Assembly (NCBI RefSeq): GCF_033095865.1
Contig: NZ_AP019365.1
Coordinates: 3,073,501 to 3,137,500 of the forward strand
Length of the DNA: 64,000 bases
Reading direction: 5' to 3'
From: Pseudomonas sp. KU43P
GTDB taxonomy: Bacteria; Pseudomonadota; Gammaproteobacteria; Pseudomonadales; Pseudomonadaceae
The stretch's first letter is position 1. Every line of letters begins with the position of its first letter. Of the stretch, positions 46,300 through 56,070 are shown in pieces. The notes under the pieces were generated by a model, which was given only the letters and a program-made list of their open reading frames with translations, was not told the origin of the DNA and made no database searches. The translations under genes were made by a program, and so were the position numbers.

Positions 46300-47711
46300 A
46301 CCTGCTCAAACCCCTGACCCCGAGCCTGCTGGCCCTGGCCCTGGCGGCCTGCGCGGTAGGCCCGGACTACAAGACGCCGGACACCGAGCCTGCGCACGTG
46401 GACACCGAGCTGCAAGCCAAGGCATACAACCGCAGCCGCTTCGAGAGCCTGTGGTGGAAGCAGTTCGATGACCCGGTGCTGAACCAGCTGGTGCAGGCAT
46501 CGCTGGACGGCAACCGCGACCTGCGCGTGGCCTTTGCCCGGCTCAAGTCGGCCCGGGCGATCCGCGATGACGCCGCCAACGATCAGCTGCCGGTGGTGAC
46601 CAGCCGCGCCAGCAGCGAAATTGGCAAGGGCCAGATCCCCGGCCAGACCGAGCAGCGGGTCAACAGCGAGCGCTACGACCTGGGCCTGGATATGGCCTGG
46701 GAGCTCGACCTGTTCGGCCGCATTCAGCGCCAGATCGAGGCCAGCGACGCGCAGGCAGCGGCCGCCCAGGCCGACCTGCAACAACTGCAGGTCAGCCTGA
46801 TCGCCGAACTGGTCGACGCCTACGGCCAACTACGAGGTGCGCAACTGCGCGAGAAGATCGCCGTGGCCAACCTCAAGACCCAGGAAGAGTCGCGCACCAT
46901 CACCGTGACCCTGCGTGACGCCGGGGTCGGTAACGAACTCGACGTGGTGCGTGCCGATGCACGCCTGGCCGGGGTCGAGGCCACCGTGCCGCAACTGCAG
47001 GCCGAACAGGCACGCGCCCGCCACCGCATCGCTACCCTGCTCGGCCAGCGCCCGGACGCCCTCAGCGTGGACCTGTCGCCCAAGGCCCTGCCGGCGATCG
47101 CCAAGGCCCTGCCGATAGGCGACCCCGGCGAACTGCTGCGCCGTCGCCCAGACATTCGCAGCGCCGAGCGCCAGCTGGCAGCGGCCACCGCCAACGTTGG
47201 TGTGGCCACCGCCGACCTGTTCCCGCGGGTGAGCCTCAGCGGCTTCCTTGGCTTTACCGCCGCACGGGGCTCGCAGATCGGCTCGTCTGCGGCCAATGCC
47301 TGGGCCCTGGGCCCGAGCATCACCTGGGCCGCGTTCGACCTGGGCAGCGTGCGGGCGCGCCTGCGCGGTGCCAAGGCCGACGCCGAAGGGGCACTGGCCA
47401 ACTATGAACAGCAAGTGCTGCTGGCCCTGGAAGAATCGGCCAACGCCTTCAGCGACTACGACAAGACCCAGCAACGCCTGTTGTCGCTGATGCGCCAGAG
47501 TGATGCCAGCCGCAAGGCGGCGGAACTGGCTTCAGTGCGCTACCGCGAAGGCACGGTGGATTACCTGGTGCTGCTCGATGCCGAGCGCGAACGGTTGAGC
47601 GCCGAAGACGCCCAGGCCGTGGGTGAAGTCGAGCTGTATCGCGGCATCGTTTCGATCTACAAGGCGCTCGGTGGCGGCTGGCAACCCGAGACAGTGGCCA
47701 GCGTGCGCTGA
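46296..47711 (+). CDS. oprN: Outer-membrane efflux channel OprN
   Basis: The 471-residue protein of the TolC/OprM family has a lipobox (LLALALAACAVGPDYKTP) and two structural repeats, the first around VAFARLKSARAIRDDAAN and YDLGLDMAWELDLFGRIQRQ, the second around LRRRPDIRSAERQLAAATAN and TWAAFDLGSVRARLRGAKAD. It forms the trimeric exit duct of MexEF. Overlap with mexF (ATGA) shows translational coupling. A terminator follows 50 bases after the stop. Confidence 0.92.
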   Translation: MNLLKPLTPSLLALALAACAVGPDYKTPDTEPAHVDTELQAKAYNRSRFESLWWKQFDDPVLNQLVQASLDGNRDLRVAFARLKSARAIRDDAANDQLPVVTSRASSEIGKGQIPGQTEQRVNSERYDLGLDMAWELDLFGRIQRQIEASDAQAAAAQADLQQLQVSLIAELVDAYGQLRGAQLREKIAVANLKTQEESRTITVTLRDAGVGNELDVVRADARLAGVEATVPQLQAEQARARHRIATLLGQRPDALSVDLSPKALPAIAKALPIGDPGELLRRRPDIRSAERQLAAATANVGVATADLFPRVSLSGFLGFTAARGSQIGSSAANAWALGPSITWAAFDLGSVRARLRGAKADAEGALANYEQQVLLALEESANAFSDYDKTQQRLLSLMRQSDASRKAAELASVRYREGTVDYLVLLDAERERLSAEDAQAVGEVELYRGIVSIYKALGGGWQPETVASVR

Positions 47712-47760
47712 GCCCCGCCCTTAGCAACGGCTCCTTTGGTTGGTCTCTCCCAACCTTTTG

Positions 47761-47791
47761 CCCCGCAGGCCTTGGCCCGCGGGGCTTTTTT
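47761..47791 (+). terminator. Rho-independent terminator of mexEF-oprN
   Basis: CCCCGC pairs with GCGGGG, with an inner GGCC/GGCC stem and small bulges, followed by GC and six T. It is about 50 bases after the oprN stop. Confidence 0.9.
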
Positions 47792-47802
47792 ATGCTGGCT
47801 GC

Positions 47803-47887
47803 ACGGGCCTCATCGCCAGCAAGCCGGCGCCCACAGGGAGGCCATGCCCGGTCTTTGTGGGGGCCGGCTTGCCGGCGATAGGGCCCG
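47803..47887. repeat. REP pair after the mexEF-oprN terminator
   Basis: GGCCTCATCGCCAGCAAGCC to GCCCACAGG (47806-47837) and TGTGGGGGCCGGCTTGCCGG with CGATAGGGCC (47855-47886), in inverted orientation. Both carry G/C changes in the GGGAGC arm (GGGCGC and GGGGGC). Confidence 0.83.
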
Positions 47888-47952
47888 TGCAGGCAAGCCG
47901 ACAGTGCTTGCAGCCCAAGGTAAACTGCCCCAAGCTCTCCCTTCCTACCGCC

Positions 47953-49020
47953 ATGGACCGCACGATGCCCAGACGCCACCGCTACCTGATCGCCTTGCTG
48001 CTGCTGATCCTGGTATCGGTCACCATCGGCTACCTGCGCCGGGACACTCCACCCGCACCACCTACGCTACCGCCCCATAGCTATGTCAAGGCCTTGCGCA
48101 TGGCCCACGAAGGCCAGCCGGGCGCTGCGCGGGTGCTGTATCAGCAACTGCAACGTGACGACCTGGCACCGATTCGCCGCGCCGCGCTGTTCGCCGAGCT
48201 GCCCAACTACCCTTCGCCACAAGCCCTGAAACTGGCCCAGGCGGGTTTGGAAAACGATGAACCGCTGGTACGCCGCGCCGCCATTTCCAGCATCCACCGC
48301 CTGGTCCCTGCAGCGCAGCGCAGCCTGGTGCTGGGGCCGCTGCTGGACGATGACGAGCAAAGCGTGCGTTTTGCCGCCGTTGATGCCCTGCTCGGCCTTG
48401 ACCCCGACGCCATCGGCCTGTATTTCGGGCCGCTGCAGGCAGCGCTGGAGCAATACCAGCAGGCACTGGAGCAACAGCCCGACGATGCCGAGGCACAAGT
48501 GCACCTGGCACGTCTGTATCTGCATGAAAATGACTACACCCAAGCCGCCTTGGCCCTGCAACGTGCCCTTGCGTTGGCACCGGACAGCACCGATGCGCTG
48601 GCGGCCCAGGTGAGCCTGCTGGAACGCCAGGGTCACCATGACCAGTCCCGGCAGATACTGGCCAAAGCGCTGGCCCTGCGCCCGGATTCGGCGTTTCTGC
48701 AGAACCAACTCGGCCACTGGCTGATCCGCCACGAACAGCGCGAATACGCCTTGCTGGCCTTGTCGCGCGCGGTCGAGCTGGAGCCGGATAACGCCGACTA
48801 TCGCTACACCCTGGCGGTGACCTTGCACGATCTGGAGCAGGCCGATGCCGCGCAAAAGCAGCTGGAAACCCTGCTCAGCCGGCAACCGGCCAATCGTGCA
48901 GCACGGGTATTGCTCATCCAATACTGGAAGGAAACCGGCCAACTGCAGAACGTTCAGGTCTTGCTGGCCGAACTGGAACGGTTGAACCCCGACGACCCCT
49001 TCCTGCAACAGGGCCTGTAG
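47953..49020 (+). CDS. Membrane-anchored TPR protein
   Basis: The 355-residue protein has an N-terminal helix (YLIALLLLILVSVTIGYL) with the rest probably in the periplasm. A HEAT-like helical part (about 60-160, VRRAAISSIHRLV and VRFAAVDALLGL) precedes three or four TPR repeats (EQQPDDAEAQVHLARLYLHE, ALALRPDSAFLQNQLGHWLI, AVELEPDNADYRYTLAVTLH). Such proteins scaffold other proteins; the partner is unknown. It is followed closely by a histidine kinase gene in the same direction, which suggests a shared transcript. Confidence 0.82.
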   Translation: MDRTMPRRHRYLIALLLLILVSVTIGYLRRDTPPAPPTLPPHSYVKALRMAHEGQPGAARVLYQQLQRDDLAPIRRAALFAELPNYPSPQALKLAQAGLENDEPLVRRAAISSIHRLVPAAQRSLVLGPLLDDDEQSVRFAAVDALLGLDPDAIGLYFGPLQAALEQYQQALEQQPDDAEAQVHLARLYLHENDYTQAALALQRALALAPDSTDALAAQVSLLERQGHHDQSRQILAKALALRPDSAFLQNQLGHWLIRHEQREYALLALSRAVELEPDNADYRYTLAVTLHDLEQADAAQKQLETLLSRQPANRAARVLLIQYWKETGQLQNVQVLLAELERLNPDDPFLQQGL

Positions 49021-49122
49021 TTTGCGTTGAACCCTTGGCAACTGGCTGTGGTCCAGTGGGTATCGGACACTTGGCGGCATGAACCCTCGTTCCGCCTTGC
49101 CTTCAGTCAAAGGAGATACGCA

Positions 49123-50727
49123 TTGGCCAGTTCTGTGTCACTGGACGAACGTGCCGTGATCCTGGCGCCCACGCAGCTTGCGACGGATACGTCGCGGCTG
49201 CTGGCGGCTGCCGGTGTGCAGAGCCTGTGCGCGTGTGACATGGCCAACCTGCAAGCGTGCCTGGCAGAGGGCGCCGGGTTGGCGATCATCGCGGAGAACA
49301 CGCTGACCGACGGCCCCAAAGGCGTCCTGCAGCAGTTCATCGCGCAGCAGCCCAAGTGGTCTGACCTGCCGATCGTGATGCTTACGGCCACCACCACCTG
49401 CGCCACCACGCCCGCCGATCATCCACTGGGCAATCTGACGCTGCTGGTGATGCCGTTCGAGGAAACACAACTGCTTCAACTGACGCAGACCGCCCTGCGT
49501 ACCCGCCGACGCCAGTACCTGGCACGCGACCAGCTGGTTGACCTGCAGCAGCGCCTGGACGCCCGCAGCGAAGTGCAGCAGGCGGAGGCCCTAGCCCTGC
49601 ACCAGACCCGCAAGATGGAAGCGATCGGCCAATTGGCAGGCGGCGTGGCACACGATTTCAACAACCTGCTGACCAGTATCGGCGGCAGTTTCGAATTGAT
49701 CGACCGTCGCTTGAAACGGGGGCACAGCGAAGGCCTGGAGGGAGTGTTGCGCATGGGGCAGGAGGCCGTGTCGCGGGCGGCTCGGCTTACCCATCGTCTG
49801 TTGGCGTTTTCATCCCGCCAGTCGCTGAACAACCAGCACATCGAGCTCGCGGAACTGCTTCAGGAAAAGCGCATAAAGACAGTGCTGGCGCGTGGCGTGA
49901 CCCTGCAACTGCAATTGGCGCCCGACCTCTGGCCTGTGCAGGCAGACCACATCCAACTACAGGAGGCGGTCGACAACTTGCTGCAGAACGCTTGCGAAGC
50001 CATGCCCAGCGGGGGTTTGCTGCGTATCGAGGCCAGCAACTCGCATATCGGCGCGCAGCAGCTGCCTGGCAGCGACCTGAATGCAGGCGATTACGCCTGC
50101 GTCAGCATCATCGATGAAGGCCAGGGCATGTCGGACAGCACCCTGGAGCGAGCCTTCGAGCCGTTCTTCAGCACCAAGCCGATTGGCCAGGGCATCGGCC
50201 TGGGCCTGTCGATGGTTTACGGCTTCAGCAAGCAGTCCCACGGCCACGTGGTGCTGCGCAGCCAGATCGGTCAGGGCACCCGGGTAGACTTGTACATGCC
50301 GCGCCATCACGGCCGCGCTGTATCGAAAAAAGCCCCAGCAGCGCCCACAACCCATGGCAACGGGCGCAATGTGCTGTTGGTCGAGGATGACCCCCATGTG
50401 CGCCAACTGCTGTGCCAGACCTTGCAGGAGGACGGCTTCCCCTGCCATAGCGCCAGCAATGCCAGTGAAGCTCTGCAGGTGCTGCGCTCCAGCGAAGCCA
50501 TCGACCTGCTGGTCAGCGACGTGGGCTTGCCAGGCATGAACGGCCGGCAATTGGCGGAAATCGCCCGCACCTTGCGCCCACAGCTTCCCGTACTGTTCAT
50601 CACCGGCTACGCCGAAACGGCAACGGCCCGCGAGGGCTTTCTTGCTCCTGGCATGCAGTTGATCAGCAAACCGTTCGAACTCAAGCAGTTGCAGCAACAG
50701 GTCGAGCGGATGCTCGAAGGCTGTTGA
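49123..50727 (+). CDS. Hybrid histidine kinase with N-terminal pseudo-receiver
   Basis: About 534 residues from TTG 49123, chosen for AAAGGAGA seven bases upstream; the frame runs back to 49027. Residues about 5-125 look like a receiver fold without the phospho-acceptor aspartate (AIIAENTL has glutamate there). A coiled linker leads to the HisKA box ([20 protein letters not shown]), the ATPase domain ([30 protein letters not shown]) and a C-terminal receiver ([20 protein letters not shown] with the aspartate, SKPF). It has no membrane segment. It ends six bases from the end of the convergent second kinase. Confidence 0.88.
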   Translation: MASSVSLDERAVILAPTQLATDTSRLLAAAGVQSLCACDMANLQACLAEGAGLAIIAENTLTDGPKGVLQQFIAQQPKWSDLPIVMLTATTTCATTPADHPLGNLTLLVMPFEETQLLQLTQTALRTRRRQYLARDQLVDLQQRLDARSEVQQAEALALHQTRKMEAIGQLAGGVAHDFNNLLTSIGGSFELIDRRLKRGHSEGLEGVLRMGQEAVSRAARLTHRLLAFSSRQSLNNQHIELAELLQEKRIKTVLARGVTLQLQLAPDLWPVQADHIQLQEAVDNLLQNACEAMPSGGLLRIEASNSHIGAQQLPGSDLNAGDYACVSIIDEGQGMSDSTLERAFEPFFSTKPIGQGIGLGLSMVYGFSKQSHGHVVLRSQIGQGTRVDLYMPRHHGRAVSKKAPAAPTTHGNGRNVLLVEDDPHVRQLLCQTLQEDGFPCHSASNASEALQVLRSSEAIDLLVSDVGLPGMNGRQLAEIARTLRPQLPVLFITGYAETATAREGFLAPGMQLISKPFELKQLQQQVERMLEGC

Positions 50728-50733
50728 CGCCGC

Positions 50734-52800
50734 TCACTCGTTGAGCATCAGCAGTGCCTGGTCAGCAAGCGATTCCAGAGGGAAAGGCTTGAGCATCAGC
50801 TCGGTGCCTGGTGCTTCGAACAGTTGGGGCTCCAAGATCGTATGGGTGTAGCCGGTGATGAACAAGATCTTCTGCTCCGGCTTGATCATGCGCATCGCCC
50901 GTGCCACCTGACGCCCACTGAACCCGCCCGGCAAGCCGATATCGGTAATGACCAGGTCGAACGGGCCATTATGGCGGAAACAGTCGAGCGCTGAATTGGC
51001 ATCGGTCACATCACATACCTCGAAGCCGCGTTCGCGCAGGTACTCGCGCATCAGCATGCGCAGGTTTAGCTCGTCATCGACCAGCAACAGGCGCAGCCCT
51101 TCGCCCCGCATTACCGTCGGCACACGAGCCGGGGGCACTTCGGGGATGGTTTCGGTAGAACGAGGAAACAGCATGGACACCATTGCCCCATCATCCGGCG
51201 CCGACTCCAGCCACATGTAGCCACCGGATTGGCCGACGAAGCCATGCACCATCGACAGACCCAGCCCGGCACCATGCCCCACGGGCTTGGTGGTGAAGAA
51301 CGGATCGCACGCCCTGGCCAGCTCTTCGCTGGTCATGCCATGGCCATCGTCAGAAACATGCACGGCCACATAGTCACCGGGTGGCAGGCCGCTCTGGTCC
51401 GGGAATGCACTGGCCAGGCGCATGTTCGTCGTACGCACTGTCACGTTGCCGCGCCCAAGGCAGGCATCACGCGCGTTGGCGCACAGGCTGACGAAGGTAC
51501 TTTCCAATTGCGCGACATCCAGGCACACGGCCCAGGGGTGAACGTCCTTATGCCAATGCAGGCGCATCTCCGCCCCCAGCACCTGGAGCAACAAGGGCTC
51601 CATGGCCGACAGCTGGCGGTTGATATCCAACGGTTTCGGGGAAAGCGGCTGGTGCCGGGAGAATGCCAGCAGGCGGTGAGTGAGGGTCATGGCCCGCTGC
51701 ACCGAATCGCGGGCTAGTTCGACGTAATTGTCGATGCGATCCAGGCGGCCCTGGATCAGGCGCCGCTGTAGCATTTCCAGGCTTCCACCGATGCCCGACA
51801 GCAAGTTGTTCATCTCATGGGCCATGCCCCCGGCCAGGTGGCTCACCAGTTCCATCTGCTGACTGTCGCGCAGCATGGCCTGGGCCTGTCGCATCGCCTC
51901 CTCGCGGTCGTCGGTGATATCGCGCCCCACCGCGGTCAGCATGGTGCCATCGAACTTGGCCGTCCAGCGGAAAGTGCGGTAATGCCCGTCACTGTGGCGC
52001 AGGCGGGTTTCCAGCTGATCGGCACCCTGGTCACGCACGAAGTCGATCACTGCCACTTCCACTTCGGCCCGGTCTGCCGGATGCACGAGCTGCAGGATCG
52101 GGATGTCATGCACCTCGGCCATGGTCCAGTTGAGAATGCGCAACCACGCCGGGTTTGCCGCCTTCAGCTTGAGGTCGCGGGTAACGGTGATCATGGCATC
52201 ACGTGACAGCTGCCACATGGATTCGCGATCGACCAGGTAACGCTTGATCTGCTCCTCGAAGGCCTGTGCCTGGTCGCGCCACTTTTCCAGCGCCTCGACG
52301 CTGGCGGTGGTCTCGATGACCGTGTGCAGGAACCCCGCAACCTCCCGCTGCTCATCACAAATCGGGGTGTAACTGAAGGCATACCAAGCTTTGCTATCGC
52401 TATTGGCGCGGGCGATCCACAGCGGTTGGTCCTCGACGAAGCTGGCATGGCCTTGCAGGGCCTTGTACACCCATGGCCCCACCTCCTCCCAGTTGCTCGC
52501 CCATAACGCATCAAAGCCTTTACCCAGGGCATGGTTCATACCCTCCAACAGCCGTTGGTACTCACTGTTGTGAATCACCGTCAGCTCGGGGCCCCAGACC
52601 ACCGCGCTGGGAAAGGGCGACATCAGCATCGCATCGACCGCAAGGCGTAAGGGCGCCTGCCAGAGGGGCAATGGCCCAAGGGCGGTTTGCCACCAATCAT
52701 GGGCAGCGATCAGCTCGCCCATGCCGTTGATCGATTGCGCCGCGGGGAGCAATTGAATGCCTGATGACGAAGAGGTGCGCTGACTGCCTTTAGCATCCAA
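50734..52800 (-). CDS. Hybrid histidine kinase with PAS/GAF sensor domains
   Basis: About 688 residues from TTG 52800; the frame extends to GTG 52941 and the true start is uncertain. A GAF/PAS-like region (about 20-180, PSAVVWGPELTVIHNSEY) and a second PAS (about 190-310, DAMITVTRDLKLKAANPAWL) precede the HisKA box (VSHLAGGMAHEMNNLLSGIG), the ATPase domain (LCANARDACLG, DDGHGM, GAGLGLSMVHGF) and a C-terminal receiver (LLVDDELNLRML, ITDIGLPGGFSG, KPFPLE). It is cytosolic. It shares the DFNN/EMNN kinase class with its convergent neighbour, suggesting an ancient duplication. Confidence 0.87.
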   Translation of the reverse strand: MDAKGSQRTSSSSGIQLLPAAQSINGMGELIAAHDWWQTALGPLPLWQAPLRLAVDAMLMSPFPSAVVWGPELTVIHNSEYQRLLEGMNHALGKGFDALWASNWEEVGPWVYKALQGHASFVEDQPLWIARANSDSKAWYAFSYTPICDEQREVAGFLHTVIETTASVEALEKWRDQAQAFEEQIKRYLVDRESMWQLSRDAMITVTRDLKLKAANPAWLRILNWTMAEVHDIPILQLVHPADRAEVEVAVIDFVRDQGADQLETRLRHSDGHYRTFRWTAKFDGTMLTAVGRDITDDREEAMRQAQAMLRDSQQMELVSHLAGGMAHEMNNLLSGIGGSLEMLQRRLIQGRLDRIDNYVELARDSVQRAMTLTHRLLAFSRHQPLSPKPLDINRQLSAMEPLLLQVLGAEMRLHWHKDVHPWAVCLDVAQLESTFVSLCANARDACLGRGNVTVRTTNMRLASAFPDQSGLPPGDYVAVHVSDDGHGMTSEELARACDPFFTTKPVGHGAGLGLSMVHGFVGQSGGYMWLESAPDDGAMVSMLFPRSTETIPEVPPARVPTVMRGEGLRLLLVDDELNLRMLMREYLRERGFEVCDVTDANSALDCFRHNGPFDLVITDIGLPGGFSGRQVARAMRMIKPEQKILFITGYTHTILEPQLFEAPGTELMLKPFPLESLADQALLMLNE

Positions 52801-53051
52801 TGTCGTGATTCCGCCGTAGCACTGGATAAACGAGTGATTTGCGCATCTTCTTCTCCCGCCTGGCAGGGCTGCAATACCCAATGTGCGAACAGACCCGCAA
52901 AAAAATGAGGAAACAAGTATCGGTAATGAGTCCCAAATCACACTAGCACATCGCCGCTATCGCGTGCGCACTGGCAACCGACAGCTATGCTCATTAGGTT
53001 TTCCCGCGTCATGGCGTGTCTTCCCGTATTACTACAGACCGGAGCGTGGTG

Positions 53052-53759
53052 ATGAGCAAGAAAATTCTCGTGGTGCTGACCAACACCGCAAAGTACCCGA
53101 ACCTGAAGCGGGCGACTGGCCTGTGGCTGGGTGAAGCCGTGCATTTCGTCAAGGTGATGGAGGAAGCGGGGTACGGCGTTGACTATGTCAGCCCCGAAGG
53201 CGGCTACGTGCCCATTGACCCGCACAGCCTGCAAATGGCGCCGGAACTGGATTGGCAAAGGTATAACGACAAGTTGTTCATGAACCGCCTGGGCGCCTCA
53301 CTGCCACCGGGCAAGGTAAAGGCCGACGACTACTGCGCCATCTATTACACAGGCGGGCATGGGGTCATGTATGACTTTCCCGATAGTCAACCGCTGCAGG
53401 AGCTGGCGCGCAGGATCTATGAAAACAACGGCATCGTCGCTGCGGTGTGCCACGGCGTGGTGGGCCTATTGAACATCAAGCTCAGCGATAACAGCCTGCT
53501 GCTCAAGGATCGCAAGGTCACCGGCTTCTCCAATACCGAGGAGAAACTGGCCGAACTGGACACTGTCGTTCCGTTCCTGACCGAAAACGAGCTGGGCGCC
53601 CGCGGCGGAGTTTACAGCAAGCATGACGACCCCTGGGCACCGTTCGTGGTCGCCGACGAGCGCGTGATCACGGGACAGAATCCAAATTCCACGGAGCTCC
53701 TGGCGGAGCATGTGCTGGAGCAGTTGAAGAGAAGATGCGTCCTACACGTCGACGGCTAG
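53052..53759 (+). CDS. DJ-1/PfpI-family protein (class I glutamine amidotransferase-like)
   Basis: The 235-residue protein has the DJ-1/PfpI nucleophile elbow AAVCHGVVGL (C133), with GGHGVMYDFPDS and EGGYVPID as in Hsp31-type glyoxalase III/chaperone members. This subgroup detoxifies methylglyoxal or protects proteins under stress. GGAGC lies 11 bases before ATG 53052. It is transcribed alone between the divergent kinase gene and the CSS-domain gene. Confidence 0.88.
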   Translation: MSKKILVVLTNTAKYPNLKRATGLWLGEAVHFVKVMEEAGYGVDYVSPEGGYVPIDPHSLQMAPELDWQRYNDKLFMNRLGASLPPGKVKADDYCAIYYTGGHGVMYDFPDSQPLQELARRIYENNGIVAAVCHGVVGLLNIKLSDNSLLLKDRKVTGFSNTEEKLAELDTVVPFLTENELGARGGVYSKHDDPWAPFVVADERVITGQNPNSTELLAEHVLEQLKRRCVLHVDG

Positions 53760-53871
53760 CTTCATCGGGTCAATACGGCCGCAGCTTACAGTAGGCGTAC
53801 TGCGGTTTTCCTAGGCTCTTCGTTCTCAACTGTCCATCACGGACAGCGTCGAAGCGGAGGGCCGCAGGCCT

Positions 53872-54675
53872 ATGTCGAGATCCACTACGATCGGTCGCTC
53901 CATGCTGGAGTTTTTGTTGACTCTGGCGATCAGCTTGATACCTGTTGGCTCGGGCCTGGCGGTGATGGTTTATCAGCAGGACCGAAAACTCACCGAAAAC
54001 GCGCGAATATCCTTGCAAGAAGCTATCTATTCGGTCGATCTGTCGCTGGACAGGCTGCACGCCATCACCACCAATGCCTTGATGCTGACCAGCAAACCGT
54101 GCGCAGAAATCAAAGTCAGCCTGATCGAACAGGTCGCACAGACACAGTACCTGCGGTCGCTCGCATTGAGCCACAAGCATCAGGTGTACTGCACTTCGTT
54201 GCCAGGCTACGTGGAAAACAGGGCTCTGTATGGAGATACACATACGCCCCTGCAATTGGTATTCGACTCTCCATCCACTCTGGACAGTGCAATCCTCACC
54301 TATCAACTAGAACAGGACGGGTTCAGCGCAGTTGCAACCGCGTATGCCGAGCAATTACGCAATGAACTTCGGGCATTCCAGGATGGCCTTACCTTGTTGA
54401 TAGAAATAGGCGACACGTACATCTGGGCCGACGGGGATGCTCGGAGCCTATCCCGGCCTTCCCAATCCGAATATTTCCACCAGGCGGTGTCGCAGAAATA
54501 TGGCTACGTCATCAAGGCCGGCTATGCAAACGGCTATTCCGCCAATGAGGCACGCCAATCGATGATCATGGTGCTCCCCTCTTTGGTACTAATCGGCATA
54601 ATTACCGGCGCCGTCATCTACTGGGCGTTGTTCCGCCGCGGCGCTCGAGGGGGTACCGCCGCCAACCTGCGTTGA
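53872..54675 (+). CDS. CSS-domain membrane protein lacking an EAL domain
   Basis: The 267-residue protein has a membrane helix at about 14-34, a periplasmic domain of about 190 residues and a second helix at about 235-255 (MIMVLPSLVLIGIITGAVIY), then a short basic tail. The periplasmic cysteines C77 (TSKPCAEI) and C107 (VYCTSLPG) match the CSS sensor domain of c-di-GMP phosphodiesterases, whose disulfide state controls the enzyme. The EAL domain that normally follows is absent and no remnant follows the stop. Base composition is lower in G/C than its neighbours. Function unknown; see the full-length relative at 56071. Confidence 0.82.
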   Translation: MSRSTTIGRSMLEFLLTLAISLIPVGSGLAVMVYQQDRKLTENARISLQEAIYSVDLSLDRLHAITTNALMLTSKPCAEIKVSLIEQVAQTQYLRSLALSHKHQVYCTSLPGYVENRALYGDTHTPLQLVFDSPSTLDSAILTYQLEQDGFSAVATAYAEQLRNELRAFQDGLTLLIEIGDTYIWADGDARSLSRPSQSEYFHQAVSQKYGYVIKAGYANGYSANEARQSMIMVLPSLVLIGIITGAVIYWALFRRGARGGTAANLR

Positions 54676-54691
54676 CGGCGCCACACTGCGC

Positions 54692-55768
54692 TTACTCTAC
54701 GTTGAGTACACCTCGGCGAACCTGGTCACGCTCGATGGACTCGAACAGCGCCTTGAAGTTGCCCTCACCAAACCCATCGTCACCCTTGCGCTGGATGAAC
54801 TCGAAGAACACCGGCCCCAGCAGGGTTTCCGAGAAGATCTGCAGAAGCAGACGCTTGTCACCCGCTTCGGAAGCCCCGTCGAGCAGAATACCCCGGGCCT
54901 GCAGCTGGTCGACCGGTTCACCGTGCCCGGGCAAGCGCTCTTCCAGCATCTCGTAATAGGTTTGCGGCGGCGGGGTCATGAAGCGCATGCCGCAGGCCTT
55001 GAGCGCATCCCAGGTCTTGAGCAGATCGTCGGTCAGGAAGGCGACGTGCTGGATGCCTTCACCGTTGAACTGCATCAGGAACTCTTCGATCTGCCCGGCA
55101 TCCTTGGATGACTCTTCGTTCAGCGGAATGCGGATCATGCCGTCCGGTGCGGTCATGGCCTTGGACGTCAGGCCGGTATACTCGCCTTTGATATCGAAGT
55201 AGCGAATTTCACGGAAGTTGAACAGCTTTTCGTAGAACCCCGCCCAGTAGGTCATGCGCCCGCGGTAGACGTTGTGGGTCAGGTGGTCGATGATCTTCAG
55301 GCCGGCGCCTACGGGGTTGCGGTCGACGCCCTCTATGAAGTTGAAGTCGATGTCATAGATCGAGCTGCCTTCCTCGAAGCGGTCGATCAGGTACAGCGGC
55401 GCGCCACCGATACCCTTGATCGCCGGCAAGCGCAACTCCATCGGGCCGGTTTCGATCTCTACCGGCTGAGCCCCCAGTTCAAGCGCGCGGGCGTAGGCTT
55501 CATGGGCGTTGCGTACACGGAACGCCATGCCGCACACCGATGGGCCATGCTCGGCAGCAAAGTACGAGGCGATGCTCTTGGGTTCGTTGTTGAGAATCAG
55601 GTTGATGCCACCCTGACGATACAGGTGCACATCCTTGGAACGGTGAGTAGCCACCTTGGTGAAACCGAGAATCTGGAAGACCGGCTCCAGGACCCCAGGG
55701 GTCGGCGAAGCCAGTTCGATGAACTCGAAGCCCATCAGGCCCATTGGATTTTCAAAGATATCTGCCAT
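54692..55768 (-). CDS. hpd: 4-hydroxyphenylpyruvate dioxygenase
   Basis: The 358-residue enzyme converts 4-hydroxyphenylpyruvate into homogentisate in tyrosine breakdown. Two vicinal-oxygen-chelate halves are seen, with iron ligands in [12 protein letters not shown] (first histidine), [12 protein letters not shown] (second histidine) and [14 protein letters not shown] (glutamate). Length equals the P. fluorescens enzyme (357-358). It is a single-gene unit, divergent from the CSS-EAL gene. The homogentisate genes are not in the window. Confidence 0.95.
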   Translation of the reverse strand: MADIFENPMGLMGFEFIELASPTPGVLEPVFQILGFTKVATHRSKDVHLYRQGGINLILNNEPKSIASYFAAEHGPSVCGMAFRVRNAHEAYARALELGAQPVEIETGPMELRLPAIKGIGGAPLYLIDRFEEGSSIYDIDFNFIEGVDRNPVGAGLKIIDHLTHNVYRGRMTYWAGFYEKLFNFREIRYFDIKGEYTGLTSKAMTAPDGMIRIPLNEESSKDAGQIEEFLMQFNGEGIQHVAFLTDDLLKTWDALKACGMRFMTPPPQTYYEMLEERLPGHGEPVDQLQARGILLDGASEAGDKRLLLQIFSETLLGPVFFEFIQRKGDDGFGEGNFKALFESIERDQVRRGVLNVE

Positions 55769-56070
55769 GTTCGTATCCTCATCTGCTGCGAAAGGTTAAT
55801 GAATGCGCGGGATGTGGAATGGCAACGGCGGTGAACACGGAATGCCGCGCACGCTGCGGGCGAGGAAGTCACCAATGGTCAGCTTGAACCCAGGATTAGT
55901 CATAGGGACCCATTCTCGGTGGGGTCGATCCTTCGGCGAGGAAGGATGTTATTGTTGTAATCGTAAACAGATTCTACATTGCGTAAATTCCTTTGTCGCG
56001 CATTTGTTCGCCCCCCCTGCCGACAAACGGCTATCATTGGCACGTTAATGTTCATAAAGATTAGGCCAGC
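55769..56070. promoter_or_regulatory. Divergent promoter region of hpd and the CSS-EAL gene, with a PhhR-like site
   Basis: This 302-base stretch contains no convincing gene; only a short open frame without support is present. Its centre is A/T-rich. CGTAAA (55962-55967) and TCTACA (55973-55978), five bases apart, resemble the PhhR site TGTAAA-N6-TTTACA as I recall it; PhhR activates phenylalanine and tyrosine genes in P. putida. The spacing is one base short and each arm has one mismatch. Confidence 0.4.

Noticed and set aside
55803..56048. Short frame of 81 codons between hpd and the CSS-EAL gene
   Set aside because: No ribosome-binding site or recognisable content; it covers the likely divergent promoters.
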